The notes: generated by a model not told the origin, from the letters alone. A DNA stretch of 64,000 bases from Watersipora subatra (GCF_963576615.1 NC_088711.1:12199869-12263868), one strand, 5' to 3'; positions 24,307 through 39,256 are shown, numbered from the stretch's first letter. Program-made: numbers and translations.

Positions 24307-27300
24307 TTGTCTCAGGAAGTTGTATATTCTCATCACAGCCGTATATTTCAGAGTTTTTTGTAAATGAGTTATAGCTGAAGTCTTTTGGGGTACCGCTGTT
24401 TAAACCAACTTTGACAGCCAGATAGTTGAAGGTCGTTGTAACGATAACACTAGTGTGATACGCCACAAAGTAAACCCTGAAACAACAAACATTCCTCAGC
24501 TTTTGAAGTTGGGAGAGAATACAATTAAAACAGAAGCGAGTTTCTGCGATGGCAAGTGACTGCTACTCTTGACATGACCGACAAGGTACTACCAACTATC
24601 AACAGCTGAGCGTACATAACCACTCAAGTCCTGCACTCGTACTAGTAATCATTAATTGTAAATTTAACTTCTATATGATTTTATGTGCTACACAGAGCTT
24701 TGGTTAACATTACATAAATTTTTTCTTTAACTAGTAAAATACTTTGTTCAAATACATGTTTACACTGTGAAATGCTAACAAGAAAAACAGTTCAATTACA
24801 GCTTTATTAGGTTACCTGATAAGTGTATATGTCTCAGCCTATCCACGATAGTAAAACGCTGTTACAGAAACTTATAAATATTTGGGATGAAAAATAATAC
24901 AATTCTTTTTCATGCAAATACTTTTAAACAATCAAATGCAGACTCTTATGCTCATATAAATATCCTGATTTCTCATAATAGTTTGTGACAGTAGCTTTTG
25001 ATGTAAAAACAAAAACCTCAAAATGCCAGTTACCTTTATATCAATACATTACTGCAAACAATGACTTGAAAAACCTGGCCCGAGTTTGAGAGGAGTCATT
25101 AGCCTGTAATCTTAAGATTGTTAAAAGTGAACATCTACACAACATTCATTGTGGTTATGATAGCAATGGAGAAGCAAGGAATGTCCTCATTTAACATATA
25201 TTCTTATTACACGCAGCTTTAGTTTAAACATGACATTTTCATCTAAATTAAGTATCAAAAGCAAAATCTCTTGCAAATAAATATGGCAAAACATTTTTTT
25301 CATCCAGTTGGCAGCAGCTCAACCAAGATCGATGCGTGCATGTTTTATTTCGACTGCCCCATAGATGGCCTCATGAAGGGCATCATCAGAATAGGGTTCA
25401 CAAGTTTTGCTAAGTTTAACTTTCTACATTTTCTTAATGAAACTTGGGGGCAGAAGTTTACTTTAAAAATGCAATAATAATAGTTTATTATACATCACAA
25501 TTTTTTATCCAACTTCTTCAATGATTGCTGTTGATAAATATATAGCAAGTTGGCTTTAAAGAAGGAAGAGGAAGCCAGACACTTGAAAAATATGTCTATG
25601 TTATGATTGGAAACTTTCGAAGAACGAAAAAGCATGACTACAAAAGCTCCTACCACTGATGTTCATCGAAGAGCAAAAAACATTCCAGCTTGTCAACCTT
25701 ATATACTAAATACACGAGTCTTATATACTAAATACACTAGTCTTATATACTAAATACACGAGTCTTATATACTAAATACACGAGTCTTATATACTAAATA
25801 CACGAGTCTTATATACTAAATACACGAGTCTTATATACTAAATACACGAGTCTTATATACTAGATACATGAGTCTTATATACTCGATACACGAGTCTTAT
25901 ATACTAGATACTCGAGTCTCATATACTAGATACACGAGTCTTATGTACTAGATACACGAGTCTTATATACTAGATACACGAGTCTTATATACTAGACAAA
26001 AGAGCATTCTGTAGTTAAGAATTGGCAACTTGAGTAACTAGTTACCACTCTCTCTGCAGCTATTTATTTCTAATAATTTACAACTACGCAACCCCATCCA
26101 TAGCTGTTCAGCTGTTACCATGGTTACCATGGTTTATACATTATTCAAAAGCTTTGGATTCCAGCTTCAAGCAAATCCCAAACATGACTAATTTGTTATT
26201 GTATGAACATAATACCAACCAATTATATCAAGTAATAACTCAACAAAATACTTATTTGTTTCCCAAAACAGAATGCATATAATAACATTAAAACAATATA
26301 ACTTAAGATTTATTGATAGTTACACATAATGTAAAACATTGTAATTTACCGTAAAGTTATACACATTTTATAATATAAGATTAATTTCAAGACAAAAATA
26401 AATTGTGATGAATAACAATTTTATACTGCTTACAGCAACTATGATAATTTAATTATTTAAAAGTTTTACATCTACATATCGTATTTAATTCTATCTACTA
26501 CATTAATTCATTTCGGTGTTGGCATCGTAACGCAAAAATATCGTATACATGGGGTTAAGAAACACATAGTAATTATCTAATACAAACATCCCCTGGTAAA
26601 AGATCTCCAAATTTTATATATGTACTGTACATATTAAAAACTAGTAACAAAATAGTATATTAACCTTAGTAACTATAGTTGCCTACAGCAACTTTAATGT
26701 AGTTAGTGGTTATGATCTGCTAATGATTATGATTTTTACTTCTTTTAGTGGCATTATCAATCTTAGGATCCATGGCTAATGAATTTGAGTTAGATATGTA
26801 GTTATATAGTTATACACATATATAAAAAATTGAAGTTTATAGCAAATATTAGATCAAATGCTAAAATGCATAATAAATTGTCACTTTCGCTTACTTTTCA
26901 CTAGTTTTCATTTCACTCATGCAATATCAAACATTTATGAAACACGAAGAATGCTGCACTAAGAGAGCGAGCATTATATCCCTATCAGGCGTTGTGGGAG
27001 GGATTTCGGCAAACAGCAGATCGCCATTTTCGTTATTTCGCTGTATACATCACACCGGTCACCAAATTTGAATTTCAAGAGACATTTATGTCATAATGAG
27101 GAGACGAAAAAACATCGTGCTCCACGTCGTAAGGCGAAGCAACTGTAAAACAGGGACGTCGTAACCTAGGGTGCATTGTACTAAGTTAGAGGAAACATAT
27201 TCCTAACACACGAAAACATTTCTAAGACACCAGGACATGTAACAAACGAGTCTTCTCTCTTAGTATACCGACGATCGACCTCATAGTAACTTACCACAAC

Positions 27301-30300
27301 ATGACCTCATAGTAACATAGCCAATTTTTATGGTTTTACTAATTAATTACTATATAATTTTTCCTTTTTTTAAAGAACATACTGGACTATGAACATACAT
27401 TCATCTTCATCTCAACACTCTTCGCCTAATTCACTCTCTAAACGGTAAACAAATTCATCTAATTATTGTACATTACCTTCTAGGATGTATCGAGATGATA
27501 GAACATTTTACCTAATACGAACTTTCCATATTTAGAGGTTTCATTTCTTTTGACGCAACTACATATTTAAAGAAGGCTTCATATCTTTTGGCTCCACCCC
27601 ACCTAATATCAACAAAACTTGAACCAAAAGGAAGAGCTTGAACTTCGCTCTATCATTGAGAATAGTTCGTCCAATATTTAGCCAATCGAAACTAGTAAAA
27701 TTCCGTCACCTGACCAAAACAACTATAGCTGTCATCAGTAATTCACGGGAGACAACTCGGGATGAGTACAATCATAGGCAAACCACAACGCTTTATGTGA
27801 AAAAACTAGTACTTACGTCTGACTCGTCAATCCAAAAACAAACATGATAGCCATCAAAACATAAGCCAACAGTTCTGACATCATCACCTTGCCCAACTTT
27901 ATACTCCCAGAGAAATAGTAACCTGACAAGTAAAGAAATGCTTATAGATACTAGTGTTGTGGCACTTGTCTGCAAATGCCATGATAATGACTGTAACAGG
28001 CTATATCTGCACTATCTATTTCTTATCACTTGGCAAGCGAGAGCACCAATCACATTCACTAGATGCACCAGCGACAATAGAGATTGCCTTTGAGTGGAAA
28101 GCCATTGTGGGTGCAAAAGGTGTTAGTTAGATTTACCAATCCCCTCAGCCATCATATTCATCATCTAAGTAAATCATCTACAAGACATGCTCTCTATTTG
28201 ACATGAAATGTCGCTGTATCTGCCCATCATTTGGTTTTGTACATTCGACAGTATGTAGAACCAAGATCAATAAAGTTCAATGCACCAACCTGAAGCAATT
28301 TTAAGCATAGTCGATGCATTGCTCGCTAATCCTAGCGACAATTATTAAGACATTAATCGTGAATCTTAAAGAATTGTCTTATCCTGTTCTCAAGTATGTT
28401 TTCAAAAGTAGCTCTCTCATCTACATCATGAAGGTCACAGCTAATAGCAGAACCGATGGTTAAGTCTGTAATTCTTGATAATCTCCATGCAATGCTTCGA
28501 GCCAATATATTATTGTGTAATTGCTTTTTTGACAATAGTGGAAAGGAGTATTTTGGTTATCTCACTCAACAGCTTGTCATGCTGACATAACCAACTATGA
28601 TCCCTACAAGCTTGTGAGGAAAACCACGCGAACATTTAGGGTGCAGTACTAATTAATACAACTAGAATCAAGAATCATAGCATCTATAAAAACAACATTT
28701 CCAATATACAAACTACAAAGACTCTTACTCCTTCCCCTTTGAAAGCAGTTTAAGTGATTGCAAGTTTATGAAATACTATGGATTAACCCAAGAATGACTA
28801 AATGAAATTCAAACTAAGTATCACTCTGGCTGTTTCACTCATATCGAATCCTTCACAGACCGAACATTCAAATCATCAATTCAGATGAACACATGGAACC
28901 ATGGCTTATATGTACATCAGTAAATGTAACACATATTGCTGGAAACCTAACCTTGTAAATGAGTCACCATCAGCAATAGTGAATCAGTAGGCTGCATATA
29001 TTTGGTTAGGTAATCAGGGCAGAGACTAACAATAAAAAGTTACATAGATATGGAAAATTCTAGATATCTAACCCGCTGCTGAGGTTTCTGCCGCCTCTGG
29101 GTCCGTCTTCTCCACTCCCGTTGTTGGAGATTGAGCAGAGGGTTTAGGAGATTTCCCGACCATGCTATGCCCGTTCATGGCTGCAAAAGTAGATAGAACA
29201 TAGCTGTGAACATTAGCTAAATGTAATCATACTAAATGGAACAGGACAAAGTGGTCATTACTATAAGTTGTGATGGCTGAGGGTAAGCTAAAGTTATGTA
29301 ATCAGCGAGTCAGCGGAATAATTCAATAATAAGGTTGTAAAACAATTATCAAAGTTTTATGAAATTCAAGCTACATGTATTTAAATTGTCCAATGAAAAT
29401 GTGTAGAAATGGAGGAAACCACTTCAGACTACTCATTCCATCCTAATGACAATCACATATTAATGGCCAGTAATAGATCTAAACGCTACTGGTTTTGGAC
29501 AGAGAGGAATGTGTAGCCAAGTCAACAAAGACAAACATAGCTAAACATTTAATGCTCCCAAATAGAAATGTTGCAGCCTCGTCCATTACTAGAACAGGCA
29601 TTCAAATTCGAGCTATGTTTAAACAGCTTTGACAACATTTCGGTTTCATTGGCTGTTGCCGTGTGTTAAAAAGCATAACGAAGGAATCACTATTAAAAAA
29701 ATTACTAGAACTATTACAAGAGCCAATCATTAAATCAGCTGGCTACTCTACATCAGACCAAAATTGAACCATTACCTAATAGGAGAGCTTTAATGCAAAG
29801 ACGCAACAGTCCATGTATACTTTGGTTAATCTAACACGTCATTCATAGTCTGGCCAGACACTAAAATGTGACAAACACCAGGTCTCTAACACAACATTCG
29901 CCTATCACTCCTTTAATCATAACATCCCAACAAGATAAATCAACTTTCAAGATGTTATTTATTTTAAAGCAACTTTTCTCTATATGTAACCGAATCTTTT
30001 ATTACCCCTACACCAATTTCGTAACATCATTAGATGACCTTGAGTCACTGTTAGTTTAGCTACAAGATGACCTGATTCGCCCATTAGGTACTGTAATATG
30101 GAATTTGACATCCTAGCGATGTCTAGCGATCTCAAGGAGTAGTTTGTCCATGTTAGTAGCTATACCTAGGGAGAAGTTTGTAAGCAAGGTGCGTTGATGA
30201 AGGATGCCGCATACAGCAGACTGTATAGTAGTCATTATCACAGCTCAGGCAACATTACTCAATGATTAATTACATTCTGCTAATGGCAACGGCTAGGTAA

Positions 30301-33044
30301 AGTTGTGCTAAACCAGCCTAGTATGCTGATGGTCGTAACTAGGGCCAGTAATGGCTCACAGATAATTTAGAGCACCAGCCAAATTGGAGGCTTTTGATCG
30401 CTGAACAGACCTGGCATTGCTCTCTCACTGTTTGTCCGCTTGGAGGTTCTGGTATCATGCAGGTTGTTGATATACGGAGCATTACCTCTTCGTTCACTGC
30501 CCTTGGCACTTTGCTGCGTTCTACAACAATTACAAATGTTAACAAAACGCTAACAATGCTACATAACAAGGAGAGTTTTTCCTCCAACAGAGCTCTATCG
30601 AAAGCATATTAGTGTCAGATTACTGTGTAGGAGGGCCAGTATAAAAGGGCAACTAACGCAAACGATACATTCCACAATAAATTCCACTGCGCTCTCAAAT
30701 CTCACAACTTTCAGCTTGAAGGCTCATCCAGAGTGAATAGTACAATGGCTTTGGGCTATTCAGCTTCTGAAGATGACATTATCAGATTACTAATGTAAAC
30801 CAGTGTGTAACTGACCTAACAAAACTTTGGCAACCGAAATCACAAAAAGTAAAAACTAGTTATACGTCGCTGACAGTCCAAGTATTTATGATCTGCTGAT
30901 ACTTATAATGATTCGGTTATGTGATGGTATTTTGATCAACGCAGCACATTTTCATGCACAGTTGCTGGTCAGCGTACAGTGTCATTTAGTGTTTAGGAGA
31001 CCTCAAACTATTACCAAAAACTGAAATTGAAGGCTTAAACTGTTTTAGTATTTCCATGTGATATCATTTCGTTTAACCAACCAGTGAATGTTCGGTTTTT
31101 TAGTGCAATGAGTGATAATACATCAATTCGTCCACATTCCTCAGTAGAAGAGGTGGGGTATGACTGACCATTGTTCAATGTATTGACTAATTTGCTAATG
31201 TCGACAAACCGAATTTTCACCACACCCACCGCCCTATGGTAGACTATGATATTGCAATCACCAGCTGAGATGTATGAGATTTGTCAAGCTTAGGTATGAA
31301 TAAATCTCTTTCCCTTTCTATTGACTGTCTCAGAAAATTAGGCAACAGTTCAGTTGATACTGAAACTAGGGCAGACCACACTAATCAAACTGATTGCGTT
31401 GGTTTAATTGGGGAATGAGAAAGCCATAACTTCTTTGGTGATGAGTTATATTTACTGATATACGATTTTATTTGCAAGTTTGAGTCTGTTCGATTGCCAT
31501 TTTAGCTTTTCAAAATTATACAGCGACAACCAATTCTGCTGTTGATTGTAAAAATAAATATTTATACTGAAAAAATTTTTTTACTAATTGAACTTGCTGA
31601 TATTATGAGCAGTTTTATTAATTATTCTTCTGTATATAAGTACTTTAAATGTGAACCAGCTTTAATTCGTGTCAACTTGACTAACAAGGATCTTGTTTGT
31701 GCCCATAATCGCACAAATGCTATTAGAATTCTGGAGAGGCAGGGCCAGAAGCACTAATAAAGTGGAGTCTATGATGTGAGCACAGTTGTGGCAAGGTCTT
31801 AACCACACTGCACACACCGCTCAGGGCTTAATGAGCGCTGTGACAATTGCTCTCCTCATAAAGAACAATACACCATCATTAAGAACTTTTGAGCTCATAG
31901 ATAAATAAATTAAAAGAACTATAGCTGGCGGCTATAGCTTAATTACTACTGAGACTCTATCTTAAAGTAAACAAGGACTTGTGGGAAGGCTTCCTCTCTG
32001 CTTGCTATTACCTTAGCTACAAGCACTTCTGGAGTCAGCGCATCACCGTTGTTAATAAACTAACCTGACAGAAGCATTGTTGTTCAGGACAGTACCGCCA
32101 GGAACGCTCTCCGACCTTGACCGGGTATTCCCGTTCATGAAAATCCTTTTTGGGTCAAACCACTCTTGCTTCTCGTCACTCGAAGTCTTTCCAAACTGTT
32201 TACCGCTGCCAGGAAGCTCTTCCTCCATAAGCCCATCCAAACTGGGAGAAGCGTCCTCCGATGATCCGAAAGCATCGTTGCAGCTAAAGCTTCGTTCCAT
32301 CTTGCCGAAGGTTGGTTCATGCGCCTCAAAATCATCCAGGCCATACTTAGAATCGGGACTGATGGGCAAGGGCACGTGGTAACCACCATGCCTTGGGTGA
32401 GCGGGGCGAAAGGTTTTCTGTCTCGCCTTCCTCTCCAGCAGGGTGTTTAGCGACTCCTGGCTACCATAAATGGGCTCATCATTATTGAGACTAGGAGTTG
32501 GTGGTGGTTCACTTCCTGGAGAAGAGGGTTTCTTGGCTACATCAGCAAACGTGGGCCGACTGTTGGCTGACTGGCTGCGTCTAAGGGGAGATTTTTCTCT
32601 CAAAATAAGAGGGACATGTACGCCTTCCAAGTTGTCTATAACAGAGCTACTCCTGAAAGGATCATATATACCATCGGTACTTGTACATCCCGTGCCCCAC
32701 TTGCTGATATCGATGCCGTTGACACCCGAGTCGCATCGCCAGCTGGTATCGCTTCCAGCATCTGATTCGGGAGAGCTCAACGGTATATCCTTGGACGGAG
32801 AACCATTTATATAAGAGTTCTTGTAGGATGGCCAGTGAGACGAGGCTTGGTAACCATTATAGCAGAGAAAGTCGCTCGCAGCCACCCCAGAACAGCTTGA
32901 CCAGATGTTGCGCCCTCCCATTATATCTGCAGTTGCATTCAGCGTAGGTTCGCTAGAAGGGTCGGCATCTTTCAGCAGGTGCTCTATATTGAGCGAGTGC
33001 CGGTGCAATAGGTCATCTTCGGCAGCTAAGTCTGCCATCTTCAT
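24307..33044 (-). CDS. DNAJC14: Probable N-terminal exons of the same DNAJC14 gene (Ser-rich region and membrane segment)
   Basis: Exons: 32065-33044 (ATG at 33044, first two codons Met-Lys; acceptor at 33050 and in-frame TGA just before the ATG), 30411-30520, 29073-29180, 27817-27922 and 24307-24476. Donor and acceptor phases agree throughout (2,1,1,2,1). The last donor (CAA/GTGAGT) leaves one base that matches the first J-domain exon at 15977. The first ~330 residues are rich in Ser, Pro, Asp and Gly, without a domain I recognise. Residues ~400-460 are hydrophobic (SELLAYVLMAIMFVFGL, then VYFVAYHTSVIV), fitting one or two membrane spans. Joined to the downstream exons the model has 761 residues, in the range of vertebrate DNAJC14 (about 700), which likewise has a disordered N-terminus, membrane segments and then the J domain. 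Fewer membrane spans than in vertebrates suggest a missed exon in the 8.3-kb intron. The alternative is a separate 519-residue gene ending at the TAG at 24221. Confidence 0.6.
25700..25996. repeat. 22-bp minisatellite, about 13 copies
   Basis: Unit TATACTAAATACACGAGTCT plus TA. Early units have ACTAAATAC and later ones ACTAGATAC, so the array grew from at least two variants. Confidence 0.95.
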
Positions 33045-34292
33045 TCACCCTACTATTACAAAAAAAAATAGATTCATTTAGTTTGCTACTATTGCAGCAG
33101 AGATTGTTGCAGGTAGATTTATGATCCGTACGACACGAGGAAGTAGTCAGCATTAGAGTTAATCAGAAGCTTTGAAACAGATCTATGTACACGTAGGTTA
33201 TCTCGGCTGACATGACTGACATCCAGCTTGCTGCAATCTAGATAAGTAAATACTACAAAAGCTAACTATAGCTGGTTTCAGTGCTGATTGAGCTTGCTTG
33301 AAAGCAATGGGCTGTCGATAAACGGGATAGCGTTTAAGTTTTGTACAAAAAACAAGATATGTGTAACAAAACATAACTTAAAGATTACGTGACAATAAAA
33401 CTCACTTGTTACTGATTACAATTTTGATTTTCTTAAAAATTTAAATTTTCATATAAAAAAGTTGTTTACATGGCTTTTTACATGCATTCACTTTTATGCT
33501 ATGCGTAATTGCCTGTAGATTCTATTATGTAGTTAGCAGAGATTTTTGGGCAGAAGAACAAGTTAAATGAATTATAATACATTATTTTACAAAGTAAGTA
33601 TCTTAACGTATTAACTTTTATTTTGACCGTATACGTGCCAGCAAATATTAGTGAATGCTTGTTAAAATGCAGCAATGCTACTTCTTCTCAATCATACTCT
33701 ACAACTTTTGATAAGATGAAAAGATGGCAGGCTATTAAAACAGGCAAATATTTAGAATAGTATGGATAAGATTAGAAGACTGACAATGTGATCAGGACTC
33801 CACTCTTCCTCAACTACTAGCTAAGATAATATCAGCTCATTGATAAAGTAGTGAACATTGAAACACTCAAAACAGCATATATGGAGCGGTACGTTTTCTA
33901 CGCACATCCCTGAAGGGAGGCATGACAAATATCAAAAAATATCTATTGTAGAATGAGGTGCGCAATCAGCTTGATATTCACTTATATGTGCAGCCATAAA
34001 CTTAGTTATCATCTGCACATCACTTTCAGTGATATGCAGAAGACATTGTAAGTACTCTAATAGGGACTCAAAAACAAATGAAAGGGAACGTTGTAGTATA
34101 CTCCAAAAGTATTTCTCATAAGGCATCCGTCTGGTGATTGTTGCAGAAAAACCTTAAAATATTTATAAAGATCTTGGACTATGGATTTTAATAATGCATT
34201 GCCACACATGTGCTTAGCCAGGCATTAGACCCTATCGGATAATTATGGCTATTGCATACCTTCATGCACTACCATCAAAGACTAAACTATAT

Positions 34293-35051
34293 TCATACCT
34301 TGACATATGAGCACCCCAACACAGGAAAATTGAGACACGAGCATAATTTCAAGCAAGTTCTTTCCTTGAGATACATGTAATCTTTGAGATACGAGTAACC
34401 TTTGAGATACGAGCATACAAGCCGGTTGTCAATGGCTGCTATATGGTTAAGTATGCGAGAGGCCACTTTCGAGAACAGCATCGCTCGGTCTTTCTCGTCA
34501 GATCAGTTTGAAAAAGTTTTTTTCAAAGGTTGGCTAAAAGTTATGGTGAATGCAAGGCAAAAATCGCGAAACAGGTAACAAAAATTATACGCCAAAATAA
34601 ATGTAAGTTTAGTAAAAGATTAAAACATAGCTTAAAGTGTGTGTTTAGTAAGCTAAATTCATCTAAGTCAAATTCAAAGTTTGTTACATAGCGTCACATA
34701 TGTTTAGTGTACCGAACGCGTAGCTGTCCAGTTTCTCACAGACTACCATTGGCCACTACGCCTGTCTCAAAGGTAAAAATTTACAGCAGTGTACATAATA
34801 ATGTTACATTTTATTGTAGATTTTAACAACTAAATAGGTATTTGTTACTGTGTTAGTGTAAGTACTGAATTACAACAATCAAAAACACGTTTTTCCATAG
34901 TAATATCCTGTTTTATGTGACTTTTTCATATGATGGTAATGGATTAATTTGTATTTAGCTATTTTATATAGGAAACAGTTCCCAGAGACACGAGTAAATT
35001 GACATACGAGCTCAGTCCCAGAATGCATTAGGCTGGTATGTCGAGGTATGA
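34293..35051. mobile_element. Inverted-repeat element with TCATACCT(C/T)GACATA ends, about 760 bp
   Basis: The left end TTCATACCTTGACATATGAG and the complement of the right end TCATACCTCGACATACCAGC match, and TA-rich flanks (TATA) sit outside both. The inside has repeated GAGATACGAG words. It has no transposase, so it is probably a Tc1/mariner-type MITE. Confidence 0.45.
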
Positions 35052-35054
35052 CTA

Positions 35055-35130
35055 TACTGTGATTTTCATGAAATTGTAAGAGATACAAGTAGGGCATTCA
35101 AATGCATCATATGTACCCCATCGTGTAACC
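35055..35130 (+). repeat. Dispersed repeat shared with 41,176-41,250
   Basis: CATGAAATTGTAAGAGATAC...AGTAGGGCATTCAAATGCATC recurs at 41,184 as CATGAAATTGTAAGAGGTAT...GCATGCAAATGCCTC. Confidence 0.6.
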
Positions 35131-38100
35131 CTTCAAGTAGAAAATCCAAACGCAGCCATAACCTGACCGTAACAAGCAACAATCCTTTCCCGATAGCATC
35201 ATAAACACTGATATATTCAAGCTTTGTGCAACTGCCTTGACTTGGCTATAGAGTGACTCAAGCATATGAATACTAGAGGCAACTAAACAACTCCCTTGAG
35301 TAGCAGCACCATTATAGCAATGCGCTTACATGAATGTTTTATACTAAAATACGTCTACACCTAGATATCGATTGTCCTACGGGAACAAACAGGTCAGGTC
35401 CAGGCTGCTTGTAAGGATTATTCAACACAGCATAGCTAATGTTCTTTGACCAGCAGTGAACAAACTATTAATCTTGCATTGAGCTAGTAAAGAGGACTAC
35501 GCTAATGCTTGCAGACTACAAAGCATAAAATTAAATTATATTTCCATTGACGAAATTCATAGGAAATTCATAGGCGTAATTGAATGAGCTGGTGATGGAT
35601 TTTGCATCAGAATTAACTACTGTTTGCTAACAAAACTACTAGCAAGTAATTATGCAAAGACAGTATTTGGATAGCTAGTCCCGGTGACTACTGTTGACAT
35701 GTACTTAATTAAATTGTCTATGATTGTTCATGAAAAGTCAGGAGGCGATCGCTAACTGCACTACAGCGAAAGCTTGAACTACAATGGCCTTGGCTACCCT
35801 TATGCATCATTAGCATTCACAGTAAAATGCAACTGCCACCCTAAAGTCATGTTTCATAAAGAAACCGGACATTATATATATAGATGTCTGAGATAACGAA
35901 AGCGACCCATTAAAAATTTTAGCGTTCATCACTGATAGCAATTCATAAACCAAAGCCATTTTTAAATCTCTACATTTATGGTCTGGGAAATCTGGCATTC
36001 CGAAAGAAGCAACGCTCACAGTAGAGCATCTACTATGAGCTGCAGAAAATGCAACCCGCTACAATGTATTTGATTCTATGCACGTACAATCTATTATAAG
36101 ATCATTTATGTGCCAACTAAATGCCGCTGTATAACGGTCCATTGAAGCCCCTTAGCACCGAACAAAATGCCTTGGCTCACACATGCTAATGCTATTGTAT
36201 GCAGAGAGATGTCGCTCAAAAGCATAGTCTTTGATTCATCCAGGGGTAGTGAGTGACACTACAAATAGTGTCTTGCTCTAGTGGCATAATCGTATAAAAA
36301 TGCTGTGAGGCAATGTTAACAAGCTTAACAAACACTAAAACTACACCCACTCCACAAACTCACCTCTGATCTCAAAGTAAATAATCCGTCAACCATGTAA
36401 TTAATTTACATTAAAACTGACAAAATTTCTCAACAAAACCAAGGTGAAAGTTGAGTTGCCATGGAGCAACTTGGTTTATGATCATTAGCTAACAGTCCAA
36501 TAGCTGGGCCAGTAGGCCTGTTTATTAGTTTCAAAGAAAATAACTACCTTAGTTTAATTGAAGTAGCAGTAGCATCAGTATAGGCATAAGTTAAGTACTG
36601 CTTTGTAGAGTACATAGTACTTAACTGCATTTGCTCAGAGTTTAGTCAAGAATTAGGACAAGCATTTAAACAAATGATCTTTTAATTATCTATGCTACTA
36701 ATAGTCTTAAAAAACTATAAGCCGGCATGTGGCAACAATTTCTCATTCATTTTTTTAGATGCAAACAGTAACAACATTTGTGCTTTGTTCATAGCAAACA
36801 AGCCTATACTATGATGTGCAAACAAAAGAAACAACGAAGGAGACGTATTCCGAGGCTAAATAGCATTGATTTTGTAGTAGTCCCCTGTACCACAAACAAG
36901 GTTAGAATAGATATCAAACCCTGCAACACTTCACTGCACATATGTGGTTTTTTATAATGCCACATGAGCGGCACAGAAAAACTGAACCGAATTATACCTT
37001 TACAGAACCTACTTGCCAAGGTAAACAATGTTCCACTTGTAAAATCTGATAAATGATGTACAGCTGCATCAAATTGTGCATTGAACCGGTTACGTATCAC
37101 AAGCTTCACTGAAATTATGAATAGCGGAACGCGAATTTTTAAAGCAATTTTCAAACAGCATTAACAGTAGGTCCAGAAATTTTGCGAGTGTTGTTTAACA
37201 CAGTCGCGGTATCAGTAAACTTACTTAGCTTACGTTCCTATAAATTCATACATTAATTAACTGTGGTGTTACCAGCAAATATACATACAATAACTTTCAA
37301 ATATCTTTTAGGCGTTCATTGTCAATCCGTGCGACAAAAAAATCATGTATCATGACAATGCTGCACAAAAAGTAGCTTCGTCTTGAAATGACGTTTCTTA
37401 GTAAGCAATTAGTTAAGTAAGGGTACGGCTACAATACAATCATTAAAGCACAACAACTAGGAAAATACGAATGGCCCTCTCCACTATAGTTGAACATCAA
37501 ATAAAACAAGAAAGTAGCACTACCATACGTACATACAGACGTAAATTTACACAAATTAAATATGTAAATCAAAAAATACCACGACATACAATAATTGGCC
37601 AAACCTGTTTTTCTTGTGGACATACTTATATAGAAACGTATATTTTAGCGCTTTCCCATTTTTGTCGCCTTTTGTTCATAACTAAGGAAACGGGAACGGC
37701 ATGAAACGAAAAGCGATTTGATCACGTGATATTATCTAAATGTACGTTTTTGTTTATTAAATGTTATTATGATGAAAATTCATTATTTTTTGCAACAAAC
37801 AAAAACATAAAACGCTTAATAATGAAACAACGACCGAGTGATGTTTTGAGGGTAGGTGTCACAAAGAGGAGATAACTAAGACTACGCAAGTCCTTATTCA
37901 CAAATCCTCGCTTGTTTGTCACAGGCTTAGCGAAAATTTAATCAGTTTAAAATGTTTAAGATCGTTTGCAAATACCTTTGATTATTACCATGACATCTTA
38001 AACCAAAATAGTTTCTAAATAGTAAAATTTGTGTTATGAAAATATTCCTATTGTATTTTCCACTAGGAGAATCAACTGCAAATACCTGATCTTTGGCTAA

Positions 38101-38960
38101 TGCACTTGTTTATGCTTTACAGATTTGTTAAATATTGTATAGCATTTACCAAGTTTATAGTTTATTAAGTATTTAACTGATACCAAGTTCATTACACATT
38201 CTTATTTTTTAAGTTTTTTATATTGCAAAAACCAGTCTTAACTCTGTTTTAAAGGGGTTTTAAACAAGAATATATTTCAAAACAAAAAGTAACTTGTATA
38301 AACCAGTGTGAATTTTTTGACAAATATAATAATGTGTACCATGTTCATTTATAATAATATTTGCTAAAAATTATTTACTGAATTAGAAACAGAACAGCAT
38401 ATTCTTGATTGCATTTCCATTTTTAATTCAGTGTATTTTATGTATTAAATTTATTGATGTGTACTCTATTGTAACTTACAATTGTTGAGTGCTCTTGTGT
38501 ATATTTTTAGTGTATAAAATTGTATATTTTTAGCGTATAAAATGTTTTTTTACTGGAAACATAGTTCACTAAATACTAACACAAATACACACATCAATTG
38601 CTATAAAAAAAACATTGGTGGATGTGTATAATGTACCACAAAAACTCGTCAAATTTCAACAACAAAATTTTTTTTATCAGATTTAAGCTGAAAGGAAGTA
38701 AAGTCTATTGTCAGCAATTAGCAGCTAGCAAAAACACCTATAGTGATTTTAACATTTTAACGTTTCAAAGTACAGTATCAAGATGGTGTATTGTTTAATA
38801 AGGGCATCTCCAGTCTAAAGATAATTAACTGCATTCTCCTATAATTCTAGCTTCAAGACCCTGCTACCTAAAAAGGCATTTTCAGAGAACAAGAAGCTTT
38901 ACTGCAATTTTTAGTATGCTAAGGTATTTTAACTACATTGTATAACAAATATGTTTATTC

Positions 38961-39256
38961 ATAGATAAGTAGATAGATAGATAGATGGATAGATAGATAG
39001 ATAAATATATAGATAGATGGACAGATAGATCGATAGATTGATGAATAGATAGGTGGATAGATAGATACATGTAGATAGATAGACAAATAGATCGATAGAT
39101 TGATAGATATATGTAGAAAGATAGATATATCGATAGATGGGCAGATAAATCGGTAGATAGATAAATGGACAGATAGATCGATAGATTGATAGATAGGCCT
39201 ACATGTAGATAGATAAATCGACAGACAGGTAGATTGATAGACGGAGAGATAGATAT
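38961..39256. repeat. Interrupted (GATA)n microsatellite
   Basis: About 300 bp of GATA/TAGA units with interspersed GATGGATA, GATCGATA and GATTGATA variants. Confidence 0.95.

Noticed and set aside
25700-25996. Regular repeats that might suggest a CRISPR array
   Set aside because: Units are directly adjacent 22-mers without unique spacers, in an animal genome; a minisatellite.
27793-27922. Alternative frame LLFLWEYKVGQGDDVRTVGL in the 27.8-kb exon
   Set aside because: The other frame joins in phase with the exons before and after and gives a membrane segment.
30411-30587. Unspliced minus-strand frame with KVPRAVNEEVML
   Set aside because: Splice phase from the 980-bp exon requires a different frame, which is also open.
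31035-31229. Minus-strand frame resembling a transposase fragment
   Set aside because: Too short and without diagnostic residues.
36804-37154. 116-codon minus-strand frame
   Set aside because: No recognisable motif, no splice context and base composition like the surroundings.
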